Of a stretch of 13,522 nt of DNA, positions 5,278 to 13,269 are shown piece by piece. Source of the DNA: Clostridia bacterium. GTDB lineage: Bacteria > Bacillota_A > Clostridia > UBA1212 > UBA1255. A model generated the notes under the pieces. It had not been told where the DNA came from. It searched no databases and worked only from the letters and a program-made list of their open reading frames with translations. The DNA lies in contig JAFWZH010000175.1 of assembly GCA_017522515.1 (NCBI GenBank), forward strand, positions 1 to 13,522, given 5' to 3'. The position numbers were made by a program, and so were the translations under genes. Every line of letters starts with the position of its first letter. Within the stretch, counting starts at the first letter, position 1.

Positions 5278-8200
5278 GTGGGTAAAATGAGAGACACATT
5301 AAACGATAATTTGAATAAAATCAGATTGAAAAATAGGCGTCAGTCGATTATTTTAATTATAATTTTGACGTTGTCTGTTGTTGTGTCACTCGATGTTTTT
5401 ATGGCACTTCGCAGAAAAGGCATTACCATGGCTGGAAATGCGTCCTGCGGCATAGAAGAACATACGCACACAGATGAGTGCTTTAATTCCGAATACCGGT
5501 GCCAAAAACAAGAACACGTTCATGATGTTAACTGTTATTCGGACGAAACTGCTGACGTAGAGACGCAGTTGGATTGGCAGGAATCGGTTGCTCGGGTAAA
5601 TACTACCGGTGATTTTAAAACAGATTTAGTAAAAATTGCCAAAACACAACTCGGATACAGCGAAAGTATGAAGAACTTTCAAACGGATGGAAACGGTGAA
5701 CGACACGGATATACACGTTATGGTGCGTGGTATGGTATGCCTTACAGTGATTGGTCGTCGATGTTCGTTTCTTTCTGTATGAATTATGCAGGTTCAGATG
5801 CGTCGCGTACACCGTTTAATATAGGTGCTGAATCCATGCGCTTAGCTTGGGATAATAAAGCAATGTATATGTCAACAGACTTAGATATGATGCAAGAGGG
5901 AGATATTTTATTTATTGATGATAACAAAGACGGAGCTGCGGATAAAGTTGGTATTGTAACTCAAACTACAGCTTTATATGTTAACACAATCGAAGGTGAT
6001 GTGTCTGATTCCGTAAGCGAATGTACATATAAAAAAGACGATGCAACGCTTATGGGTTACGGAACACTGCCTCCGACGACTTCGGGTTCGGAAAGTGCAT
6101 CGGTTTCAGATCTCTATGCCCAGGCAACACCGGTAAAAGGTCTTACACAAAATACGGTAAAAGACGCTTTTATTAATGATTCTGCCTATTCTAAAATGTA
6201 TAATGCCGACAGCCCTTTGGGGACAGCAGGTAGTTTTCACATTGTGGCATTTGATACTGCATATTTGAAGGTACATACAAACGGTAATGTACTTGCAAAA
6301 AATGTATATGCAAATTCAAACTTTGGAGCAAACTCTCAAAGTGGAGTTGATTTATTAGAACTTAGTTATATACAGAATTATCGTCAAGTGAATTCTGTAA
6401 GCGGAGCTGATACGACAGACTATCTTGTTATTGGTTCAAGTAACACTGTCACACTTATGGATAACGGAAATGCTTTTGCTGTAAACGGCACTAAATTAGA
6501 CAAACCCAAAAAATCAAATATAATTCAAGACGCTGACACGGAAAAGGCTCCTTTTATCGACCTTGTGCGAGTAGAAAATGAAATAAAATCAATAGCCAAT
6601 CAGCTTGCAAGTTATAAAAATTCCGATTCAAGTATTTTAGAAGTTAAAACAACAGGCACAAGTCCTTATTTAAGAATAACAAATAAGAATAATACGGGAG
6701 TATACACTTTTACTGCCGCTGAAATTTTTGCCCTTTCAAGTAACGGCAACGGACTTAGTATGAAAGGCTTTGAAACAGGCGGCAACGGTGCGATTATAGT
6801 AAACGTAGACTGTGCAAATTGGGACGTTACACAGACTCTTAAAATGCCAAGATCTTATGTATATGTAGATGGTAAACAAGTTAATCTCACAGAAACCTTG
6901 GACTTTTCCGCAGGTAAGGTTTTATGGAATTTCATAAACACAAAACGTGGCGGAGATTCGTTGCTTAAAATTGAAACAAATCTTATGACAGGAGCTGTTA
7001 TTGCACCTGACGCACATATAAACTTAGCTTTAAGCTATAACGGTACAGCAATAGGCAAGGTAGTTGAAAATAATTCAGAAACACATCGTACCGACTACAT
7101 AGGTAAAATTATTCCTACAGGTGAAGTTGGAGGGGCATATATTGATATAAATAAGGTGGATAATGAGGATGCTGAAATAAAGCTTTCCGGTGCGGAATAT
7201 ACACTATATTCTTGGGACGGTAATGCATGGAAAGTAGTTACGCAGAATTCATTAAATGTTATTCAAACAACGAACTCCGAAGGTATGGCTTATTTTAAGG
7301 GGTTGACATACAATATTGCATACATGTTAAAAGAAACTAAAGCACCGAATGGATATAATCTTGACGAAACACCGTATTATTTTTATTTTGAAAGCACAGA
7401 TACTGTTAATTATCCTGTTATGATGCCGACGGGCTTTAAGCAATACAGTGAAAAAAATACTTTTTCACACACATTTACAAATATAGCAAAGACAATAACA
7501 GAATATGCGACTCTCAAAATAAACAAAAGCTGGAAAAACGCTAGTGGTCATACAGAAATACCGGAAAATGTCAAAATGGCTAATTTTGAGTTGTGGAGAG
7601 TTTCAAGAACAGATACAAGTTCTGCGTGGGGTAATGCAGAGAAAATATATGATAATATCATTTTGAGTTCTGAGCTTAATTGGACATGGCAGGCAGGCGA
7701 AAGAGAGCTGTTGTCATTAAAAACAGTCGGCACTGAGACAATTTATTATGCTTATTATGTTGTAGAAACATCTTCGGCAGAAGGATACGTACCTTCATAC
7801 GACGGAATATCTGCTGCTACACCTCAGACGGGTAACAAAGATTGGAATATTAATATTACAAACTACAAGGTAGAAACTACTTCTTTAAATATCGTTAAAG
7901 AATGGTATGATATAAATAAAAAAGTTATGGCTGAGCCGCCTGTGCCAGAAATTTTTGTACAATTGTATGCATCTTCGGACAATGGCAATTCTTGGACAGC
8001 TTACGGCAATACACGAAAGATTACAGCAGATAATAATTGGAAATTAACTGTAACAAATCTTCCTGTGAAAAATCCCGAAACAGGAACAACATATTCATAT
8101 ACGATTCGTGAATTTGCAATTGACAACTTTGAATCTGAAGTAAAAACAAACTCAGACGGAAGTATAACCATCAGTAATACTTGCAAAAGTGAATTTGTCT

Positions 8201-9045
8201 CTGTAAAAGTAGATAAAAAGTGGTTAAGAAATGGTAATTATATAAATAAATCTTCAGGCGAAGTAGAGGTGGAACTCTATCAGATATCCGGTTTTGGTAG
8301 TCAAAACGGTGCCGGCAGTGGACAAACTGTAGATGTTTTGGTTCAAATAGGACAATGGTATTACGGTGACGTAAAATACCAAAATGAAACATATTCGGTA
8401 CCTGTAGGAACAAAAATGAAAGTAGTATACGATTTTGTTCCCGTAGATAATGGATATGAGCTTTTTGCAGTGGTGAATGGTTCAAGCAATCCTCTTACTC
8501 CGGTTTCAAAAGTCGAAAACGGTTTTCATAATGAAAACGGACAGAAATTCTCGATATGTACGGTGACGTATGAGTATGTTGTAACAGGTGCAGTTTCGCT
8601 TTGCGGAAAACTTAACACGTATTTAAATTATAACCACAAAGTTTCAGTTCTTTGTGAAGAACCCAGTACGGTAACAACAACTTTATATAAAACAATAAAG
8701 CTTAACAGTGGAAACAAGTGGACTTATACATTCGGAAATCTTCCTAAGTACTCGGAAAATGCCAACGGAGAGCAGACAGGCCAGTATTATTACTACGTTA
8801 CAGAAAAAAACGCAGAGCAATATTCACCTGTATATATGGATACTTCCGGTAAAAAAGTAAGTGAACAAAACCCAATAAAAGAGGGTACTGTTATTATAGA
8901 AAATACTGTTTCCGGTGATGCTTATGAGCTTCCCGGTACAGGCGGAAAAGGGATTACACTCTACATATTGGCAGGCGCAATCTTGGTTGTGTGCACAATA
9001 TGTTGTGTATATATAAAAAAATATAGAAAGGGCGTTTTGACGTGA
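5278..9045 (+). CDS. Large multidomain LPGTG-anchored tip adhesin (Cys/His repeats, CHAP-like, choice-of-anchor A, CnaB domains)
   Basis: About 1255 residues. Order: basic N-terminus and hydrophobic export segment (1-42); two Cys/His units, CGIEEHTHTDECF and CQKQEHVHDVNCY (57-87); a CHAP-like domain (about 110-262: AKTQLGYSES, GYTRYGAWYG, DWSSMFVSFC, GDILFIDDNKDGAADKVGIV); a region like choice-of-anchor A domains (about 305-612: LGTAGSFHIVAFDT, GAVIAPDAHINLAL); an SpaA/CnaB domain (about 617-735, DINKVD and LKETKAPNGY); three more CnaB-like domains (about 743-862, 866-967, 972-1210), the last with a ~120-residue insertion; then LPGTGG, a membrane helix and a basic tail. Ser160 and Lys223 replace the Cys and His expected in the CHAP-like domain, so it is probably not a peptidase or amidase. 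Size and position suggest the pilus tip. The start is GTG 5278 (AGGA six bases upstream) or ATG 5287. Confidence 0.9.
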   Translation: MGKMRDTLNDNLNKIRLKNRRQSIILIIILTLSVVVSLDVFMALRRKGITMAGNASCGIEEHTHTDECFNSEYRCQKQEHVHDVNCYSDETADVETQLDWQESVARVNTTGDFKTDLVKIAKTQLGYSESMKNFQTDGNGERHGYTRYGAWYGMPYSDWSSMFVSFCMNYAGSDASRTPFNIGAESMRLAWDNKAMYMSTDLDMMQEGDILFIDDNKDGAADKVGIVTQTTALYVNTIEGDVSDSVSECTYKKDDATLMGYGTLPPTTSGSESASVSDLYAQATPVKGLTQNTVKDAFINDSAYSKMYNADSPLGTAGSFHIVAFDTAYLKVHTNGNVLAKNVYANSNFGANSQSGVDLLELSYIQNYRQVNSVSGADTTDYLVIGSSNTVTLMDNGNAFAVNGTKLDKPKKSNIIQDADTEKAPFIDLVRVENEIKSIANQLASYKNSDSSILEVKTTGTSPYLRITNKNNTGVYTFTAAEIFALSSNGNGLSMKGFETGGNGAIIVNVDCANWDVTQTLKMPRSYVYVDGKQVNLTETLDFSAGKVLWNFINTKRGGDSLLKIETNLMTGAVIAPDAHINLALSYNGTAIGKVVENNSETHRTDYIGKIIPTGEVGGAYIDINKVDNEDAEIKLSGAEYTLYSWDGNAWKVVTQNSLNVIQTTNSEGMAYFKGLTYNIAYMLKETKAPNGYNLDETPYYFYFESTDTVNYPVMMPTGFKQYSEKNTFSHTFTNIAKTITEYATLKINKSWKNASGHTEIPENVKMANFELWRVSRTDTSSAWGNAEKIYDNIILSSELNWTWQAGERELLSLKTVGTETIYYAYYVVETSSAEGYVPSYDGISAATPQTGNKDWNINITNYKVETTSLNIVKEWYDINKKVMAEPPVPEIFVQLYASSDNGNSWTAYGNTRKITADNNWKLTVTNLPVKNPETGTTYSYTIREFAIDNFESEVKTNSDGSITISNTCKSEFVSVKVDKKWLRNGNYINKSSGEVEVELYQISGFGSQNGAGSGQTVDVLVQIGQWYYGDVKYQNETYSVPVGTKMKVVYDFVPVDNGYELFAVVNGSSNPLTPVSKVENGFHNENGQKFSICTVTYEYVVTGAVSLCGKLNTYLNYNHKVSVLCEEPSTVTTTLYKTIKLNSGNKWTYTFGNLPKYSENANGEQTGQYYYYVTEKNAEQYSPVYMDTSGKKVSEQNPIKEGTVIIENTVSGDAYELPGTGGKGITLYILAGAILVVCTICCVYIKKYRKGVLT

Positions 9046-10577
9046 AAAAAGTATTTAGTTTCTTTATTGTTTTAACTGTTATTTTCAGTTTATGCATTGT
9101 TTCTTTTGCGGCTGATGTGACAGTTAATGTAAACGGCGGTTTGACAGATCATACCTTCGCAGGTTATAAAATTCTGAGTGGAGATTATGATTCTGTAAAT
9201 CAAAATTTGTCAAATGTTGAATGGGCAACAGGCATTAAATCTGCAGAATTTCTTAGTGCTTTAAAGGCAGATTCACAAATTGGCAGTCACTTTGCCGATT
9301 GTAATGATGCTGTGGCAGTAGCAGAAGTAATATCTTCTTTTACAGACAATTCAGCAGAGATTAGAACATTTGCAAAGATTGCGTATGCAAATGTTAATAC
9401 AGCAAATTCAGTTGTGATTAGCAGTGCAACAACAAATCTTGATTATGGTTATTATCTTATCGTAGATACAACATCTGTTCAGGGTCAAGATAAAGCCGCA
9501 AATGCATCATTGCTTCAGGTTGTTGGTGATAACATTGATATTAACTTAAAAACAGACAAGCCGTTTGTAGAGAAGAAAGTTATGGAAAATGTAAAATGGA
9601 CTGATAATGGCGGATATAACGATGTGGCAGACTGGAACATAGGCGATGATGTTCCGTTCAAAGTAATATCAAGCGTTCCGGATATCACTTATTATGACGA
9701 ATATACAATGATTTTTCATGATACACTTGATGCAGGTTTGACACTTAATGCAGACACTATCAGCGTTAAAATAGGAACTGTTACACTTGTTGAAGATACA
9801 GATTATACTGTGACACAGAACGGACAAAGCTTTGATGTTCAAATTATTGACCTCAAAGGCATTTTGGGAATTGAAACAGGTGATTCAATTGTAGTTGACT
9901 ATACAGCTCTTTTAAATACAGACGCCGTAATCGGCCTTGATGGTAATGAAAACGTTGTTTACCTTGAATATTCCAATGTCCCTGATTCAACAGGAAGTAC
10001 AGGAGAAACAAGCTTAACAGGTAACACACCTGAAGACAAAGTTATAGTATTTACATACGGAACAGAAATAACAAAAGTGGACGGCGCAGACGGTAGCATT
10101 ACTTTGAAAGGTGCAGAATTTGTACTTAAAAATTCAGACGGTAGCCAATACGCAATAGTAGAGAACGGATTATTTGCAGGTTGGACAACAGATAAGGCAA
10201 AAGCCACAAAACTCATTACAGGTGACGATGGAATGATCGTAGTAAAGGGCTTGGATGATAGCATTTATCTTCTTGAAGAGGTTGCTGCTCCTGCAGGCTA
10301 TAATGCGATTATAGGAGATAAGACAATCAGAATTCAAGCAACGACGGAAAATGGCGATTCTTGGGATGGCGTTGCGTCAAACGCACTTAAAGGTGTATCC
10401 GGAGATTCTGACGCTGATGCTCTTGTAGAAGTTCAGGTTATAAACAACAAGGGTGCCATTCTTCCTGAAACAGGTGGAACAGGAAAGGTTATATTTATTA
10501 CAGTTGGTTTCATTTTGGCAATGTTAGCTGTTGTATTTTTGGTAACACGCAAAAAAATGTCAGTTTACGAAGACTAA
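9042..10577 (+). CDS. LPETG major (backbone) pilin with isopeptide-forming domains
   Basis: 511 residues. A clear signal peptide ends near residue 23 (SFA-A). The N-terminal domain (about 24-172) has the GYKILSGDY start typical of pilin D1 domains and ends at INLKTDKPFVEKK; the Lys here (K170 or K173) is the likely sortase nucleophile, as in the YPK pilin motif, though that exact motif is absent. A fimbrial D2-type domain follows (about 174-330). A CnaB-type domain (about 337-470) has ITKVD and the E-box YLLEEVAAPAGY, consistent with an internal Lys-Asn isopeptide bond. LPETG (474-478), a membrane helix and RKK complete the sorting signal. The GTG start overlaps the adhesin stop (GTGA), with AAAGGG upstream, indicating coupling. 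It is the repeating shaft subunit polymerised by the sortase that follows. Confidence 0.93.
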   Translation: MKKVFSFFIVLTVIFSLCIVSFAADVTVNVNGGLTDHTFAGYKILSGDYDSVNQNLSNVEWATGIKSAEFLSALKADSQIGSHFADCNDAVAVAEVISSFTDNSAEIRTFAKIAYANVNTANSVVISSATTNLDYGYYLIVDTTSVQGQDKAANASLLQVVGDNIDINLKTDKPFVEKKVMENVKWTDNGGYNDVADWNIGDDVPFKVISSVPDITYYDEYTMIFHDTLDAGLTLNADTISVKIGTVTLVEDTDYTVTQNGQSFDVQIIDLKGILGIETGDSIVVDYTALLNTDAVIGLDGNENVVYLEYSNVPDSTGSTGETSLTGNTPEDKVIVFTYGTEITKVDGADGSITLKGAEFVLKNSDGSQYAIVENGLFAGWTTDKAKATKLITGDDGMIVVKGLDDSIYLLEEVAAPAGYNAIIGDKTIRIQATTENGDSWDGVASNALKGVSGDSDADALVEVQVINNKGAILPETGGTGKVIFITVGFILAMLAVVFLVTRKKMSVYED

Positions 10578-10595
10578 ATACATGATAGATTGTAA

Positions 10596-10629
10596 CGGCT
10601 TGTTGTGTGATTTTTCATTCAGCAAGCCG
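10596..10629 (+). promoter_or_regulatory. Hairpin between backbone pilin and sortase genes
   Basis: CGGCTTGTTG (10596-10605) pairs with CAGCAAGCCG (10620-10629), a ten-pair stem with one wobble and a 14-base loop. A T5 run (10639-10643) starts nine bases later, too far for a classic terminator. The 101-base gap is the largest inside the operon, so this is a likely point for partial termination or mRNA processing that keeps pilin mRNA above sortase mRNA. Confidence 0.45.
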
Positions 10630-10678
10630 CCACATTGCTTTTTACAGTGATTAACAAAACAGAGAGCGACTGGTATAA

Positions 10679-11521
10679 ATGAAGAAAAGTAAAGTGGGTA
10701 TTTTGCTTGTTTTACTGCTACTGATAGGCGTTGGAATAATGATTTATCCGGCTGTAAGTCAGTATTGGAACTATAAAACACAATCTCGCATAATAGAAAA
10801 TTATCAAGATGTTATTGATTCGCTAAGTGACGGAGAATTTGATGATTGTTTTGTCGATGCCGAAAAATATAACGAGGAATTATTTAATTTAGATGATCCG
10901 TTTTATGACTATGATGAGCTGTTAAATTATAATGACACACTTAATATAAGCGGCGTTGGTATTATGGGATATATAACAATAGAAAAACTAAATGTGGAAT
11001 TGCCCATTTATCACGGAACATCATCGGATATTTTAAATATTGCTTGTGGACATGTAGAGGGGTCCTCTCTTCCTGTAGGAGGAAAGAATTCTCATTGTGT
11101 ATTGTCTGCACATAGAGGGTTGCCACGAGCAAAATTATTTACAGATTTAGATAAAATGGAGAATGGTGATACGTTTACGATTACTGTGCTTAACAGAACA
11201 CTTACGTATCAGGTTGATCGTATTTCCGTAGTTAATCCGGACGAGTTAGATGAGTTGGTTATAGAAGAAGGTCAAGATAGATGTACCTTACTTACGTGTA
11301 CGCCTTATGGAATTAATTCCCATAGACTTTTGGTCAGAGGTACACGAATTGAGAATGCAAAACCGGTAATATATGTGATTTCAGATGCATATAAAATAGA
11401 TTCTCTTTTAGCAACACCTGTGGTTGCTGCCCCGATTCTGCTTGTATTGCTTATATGGCTACTTATAAAATACAGACATAAGGGTAGTAAACCGCTTATT
11501 TCTGAATTAGAGGAGGAATAG
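10679..11521 (+). CDS. srtC: Class C (pilus-polymerising) sortase
   Basis: This membrane transpeptidase cleaves LPxTG-type signals and joins each pilin to a lysine of the next. The 280-residue product has an N-terminal membrane helix (about 5-28), a lid segment with DPF (73-75) as typical of class C enzymes, SAHRGLP with catalytic His145, TLLTCTPYG with Cys207, and NSHRLLVRG with Arg216. A second, C-terminal membrane helix (about 243-264) and a charged tail are also class C features. All catalytic residues are intact. It is the only evidently active sortase in the operon, so it should handle both LPGTG and LPETG proteins. The ATG has a poor Shine-Dalgarno site (GAGAG about 12 bases away), suggesting low translation. 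The basal pilin gene follows after two bases. Confidence 0.95.
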   Translation: MKKSKVGILLVLLLLIGVGIMIYPAVSQYWNYKTQSRIIENYQDVIDSLSDGEFDDCFVDAEKYNEELFNLDDPFYDYDELLNYNDTLNISGVGIMGYITIEKLNVELPIYHGTSSDILNIACGHVEGSSLPVGGKNSHCVLSAHRGLPRAKLFTDLDKMENGDTFTITVLNRTLTYQVDRISVVNPDELDELVIEEGQDRCTLLTCTPYGINSHRLLVRGTRIENAKPVIYVISDAYKIDSLLATPVVAAPILLVLLIWLLIKYRHKGSKPLISELEEE

Positions 11522-11523
11522 AT

Positions 11524-12600
11524 ATGAAAAAAAGAATATTTTTCCTTTTATTACTTATTTGTTTGACAGTGTCGTATTTTTCGGCTTTGACAGTCGATTC
11601 TGCACATTTAACAAATGAGGTTGTTGATTTGCAGGCAAAATGTTCGCTTCGCCTAGAATTTAAATATGAGGATAAGGTGTTTGCAGAGGAATCTGTGGAA
11701 TTGTATCGTGTAGCTTCAATATCAAAAAACTACATATATATGCTTGCTCAGGAGTTTGCATCTACAGGGATTTCTTTAAATGGTGCTGTCTCAAAGTCTG
11801 AATGGACTACGATTCGCACAACTTTAGAAAATTATATAGCAGCAGAAAATTTGGTACCGCTAAAAGTTGGTTTTACAGACAGAAAAGGTGTAGTTGTTTT
11901 TGATGATTTGGAACCGGGTATGTATTTTACTTCTGCTGTATGCACAATAAAAGATAATGTTAAATATTATTTTTCTTCTGTATTATCTTCTTTGCCTAAT
12001 TTGAAAAATGGCAAGCCGGTATATGATGTAACTGTAAATGCTAAGTCAGATAGATCTGAGGCTGCAGGAGAAAGAATCAAATATAAGGTATCAAAACTTT
12101 GGAAAGATACCGGTAAGGAACTTTTTAGACCTAAAAATATTGAAGTACAAATTTTTAAAGATAAAGAGCTTCAAGAAACAGTAATTCTTAATGAAAAAAA
12201 CAATTGGTTTTATTCATGGACTGCTGAGGATGATGGTAGTGTTTGGTCTGTCGCTGAAGCAGAGTATTCCGGTATGTATTTTGTGACGATAGAAAATAGA
12301 ATGAATTCATTTATAATTATTAATCAACATGAAAGTTATATTCCGCCCGGAGATACTGATTCGCCGGAACCGCCGTCCGGAGACAATGTTCCTCCGTCTG
12401 TAGATCCTGATAAACCCGATAAACCTGATAAACCTGATAAACCGGTTGGGGATGAAGACATACCACCCTCGACAGATACTCCTACGGGAGATACTGCAAA
12501 TATGACCTTGTATATTACTGTATTGTGCTTTACAGGTGCTGCTTTGATAATTGTGTCCGTTGCCGGTAATAAGTTATACAATAGGGAAGAGAATGAATAA
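11524..12600 (+). CDS. Probable basal/minor pilin with proline-rich tail and atypical sorting signal
   Basis: 358 residues. A signal peptide covers about 1-27. An N-terminal domain (about 35-175) has SLRLEFKYED, VELYRVASIS and GVVVFDDLEPGMYF, as in pilin D1 or SpaA-like domains. A CnaB-like domain (about 184-270) has YKVSKLWKDTGKE. A proline-rich linker (273-316) includes DKP four times. The end is TDTPTGDTANM, a membrane helix (about 327-346) and a basic/acidic tail. Proline-rich tails are typical of basal pilins that enter the cell wall. The motif DTPTG (318-322) lines up where LPxTG is expected, so Leu-Pro are not in register; anchoring may use a different sortase or fail. GAGGAGGAA directly precedes the ATG, overlapping the sortase end. 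Confidence 0.85.
   Translation: MKKRIFFLLLLICLTVSYFSALTVDSAHLTNEVVDLQAKCSLRLEFKYEDKVFAEESVELYRVASISKNYIYMLAQEFASTGISLNGAVSKSEWTTIRTTLENYIAAENLVPLKVGFTDRKGVVVFDDLEPGMYFTSAVCTIKDNVKYYFSSVLSSLPNLKNGKPVYDVTVNAKSDRSEAAGERIKYKVSKLWKDTGKELFRPKNIEVQIFKDKELQETVILNEKNNWFYSWTAEDDGSVWSVAEAEYSGMYFVTIENRMNSFIIINQHESYIPPGDTDSPEPPSGDNVPPSVDPDKPDKPDKPDKPVGDEDIPPSTDTPTGDTANMTLYITVLCFTGAALIIVSVAGNKLYNREENE
12409..12444 (+). repeat. Four 9-bp tandem repeats encoding DKP
   Basis: GATAAACCy occurs four times in frame (Asp-Lys-Pro, residues 296-307 of the basal pilin), with only third-base differences. Repeat number could vary by slippage without breaking the frame, changing the length of the wall-spanning linker. 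Confidence 0.8.
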
Positions 12601-12611
12601 AGGTGCCTCTT

Positions 12612-13214
12612 ATGGAGAATGACAAACATAATAAAAAAAAGGGTAAATACTTTATTTATTTGTTAATGTTTTTGGGTTGTGCGTTGATAGTGGCATCAGT
12701 GTGCATATTTATTTGGTGGCAAGTATCAATAGCTAAAAATGCAGAGAAGTTAAAGGAATATGTTGCAATAATAAACGAACGCCTTCCTGAAACGCAGAGT
12801 GCTGTTTTAGAAGAAAAAAGTGATTATTCTATGGCAGTGTTATCTATCGAAAATAACGATTTTATAGGGCTTTTAACTTTTGAAAAAAACAAATCTGTTT
12901 TTCCTGTTTGTGCTACTTGGAAGGATGTTAATTCCTTCCCCTGTAGATTATGTGGTAGCGTATATGACAGTACTGTCATTATAGGAGCAACAGAGCAGAA
13001 AGGCCAAATCGATTTTACGGAAAGCATTTTTGTTTCAGATACGATTACTTTTACTGATATGTTAGGTAATTGTTATTCTTATAGGGTTGAAGATATTAAG
13101 AATAGCAATAACGCTGATTATAAAAATTTAGCAAATGAAAATAGTGATATGGTCTTATTTATAAAAAGGACATATTCACAGGAATATTTAATAATCGAAT
13201 GTAAAAATACATGA
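12612..13214 (+). CDS. Membrane-anchored sortase-like protein lacking the catalytic triad (pseudo-sortase)
   Basis: About 200 residues from ATG 12612, which has AAGGTG at ideal spacing; the GTG at 12603 is in frame but poorly spaced. A lysine-rich N-terminus and one membrane helix (about 12-38) precede an extracellular domain. Its layout follows clostridial sortases: FIGLLTFEK for the 'G.L.IP' strand, SVFPVCATW for 'LPV', FPCRLCGSVYDSTVIIGAT for 'pCRysGs...viaaHN', DTITFTDMLGNCYSYRVEDI for 'd.v.FtD..Gn.y.Y.V..i', and MVLFIKRTYSQEYLIIEC for 'LtLfTCt.g..sRv.vrC'. The expected His falls on Ala/Thr of GAT, the Cys on a Lys (codon 13164-13166), and the Arg on a Tyr. The fold is probably kept but transpeptidation is not possible. 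It may be a pilin-holding or sortase-assisting factor. This is inference from alignment by memory. Confidence 0.7.
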   Translation: MENDKHNKKKGKYFIYLLMFLGCALIVASVCIFIWWQVSIAKNAEKLKEYVAIINERLPETQSAVLEEKSDYSMAVLSIENNDFIGLLTFEKNKSVFPVCATWKDVNSFPCRLCGSVYDSTVIIGATEQKGQIDFTESIFVSDTITFTDMLGNCYSYRVEDIKNSNNADYKNLANENSDMVLFIKRTYSQEYLIIECKNT

Positions 13215-13233
13215 TAAAAAAGTATGTATTTTT
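13203..13233 (+). terminator. Weak AT-rich terminator of the pilus operon
   Basis: AAAAATACAT (13203-13212) and ATGTATTTTT (13224-13233) are exact reverse complements around an 11-base loop, overlapping the stop codon of the last gene. A long A/T tract with T8 (13241-13248) follows. The stem has a single G-C pair, so termination may be inefficient, but no better candidate is seen before the tRNA promoter. Confidence 0.4.
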
Positions 13234-13269
13234 GAAAAAAATTTTTTTTAAAAAATTTTAAAAAAGGTG

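Noticed and set aside
8171..8485. Minus-strand frame of 104 codons within the tip adhesin gene
   Set aside because: Antisense shadow of a well-supported coding region with a coherent domain series.
10651..10679. TTAACA-17-TATAAA promoter-like pair before the sortase gene
   Set aside because: The -10 overlaps the sortase start codon, so a transcript from it would begin inside the gene and lack the start; no good downstream start exists.
12336..12629. Minus-strand frame encoding a LSG-rich repeat peptide
   Set aside because: It is the antisense reading of the proline-rich DKP region of the basal pilin and has no ribosome binding site.
13234..13262. A/T homopolymer tracts as an origin or recombination site
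   Set aside because: They are simple A and T runs between a probable weak terminator and a tRNA promoter; no DnaA boxes or repeated units are seen.
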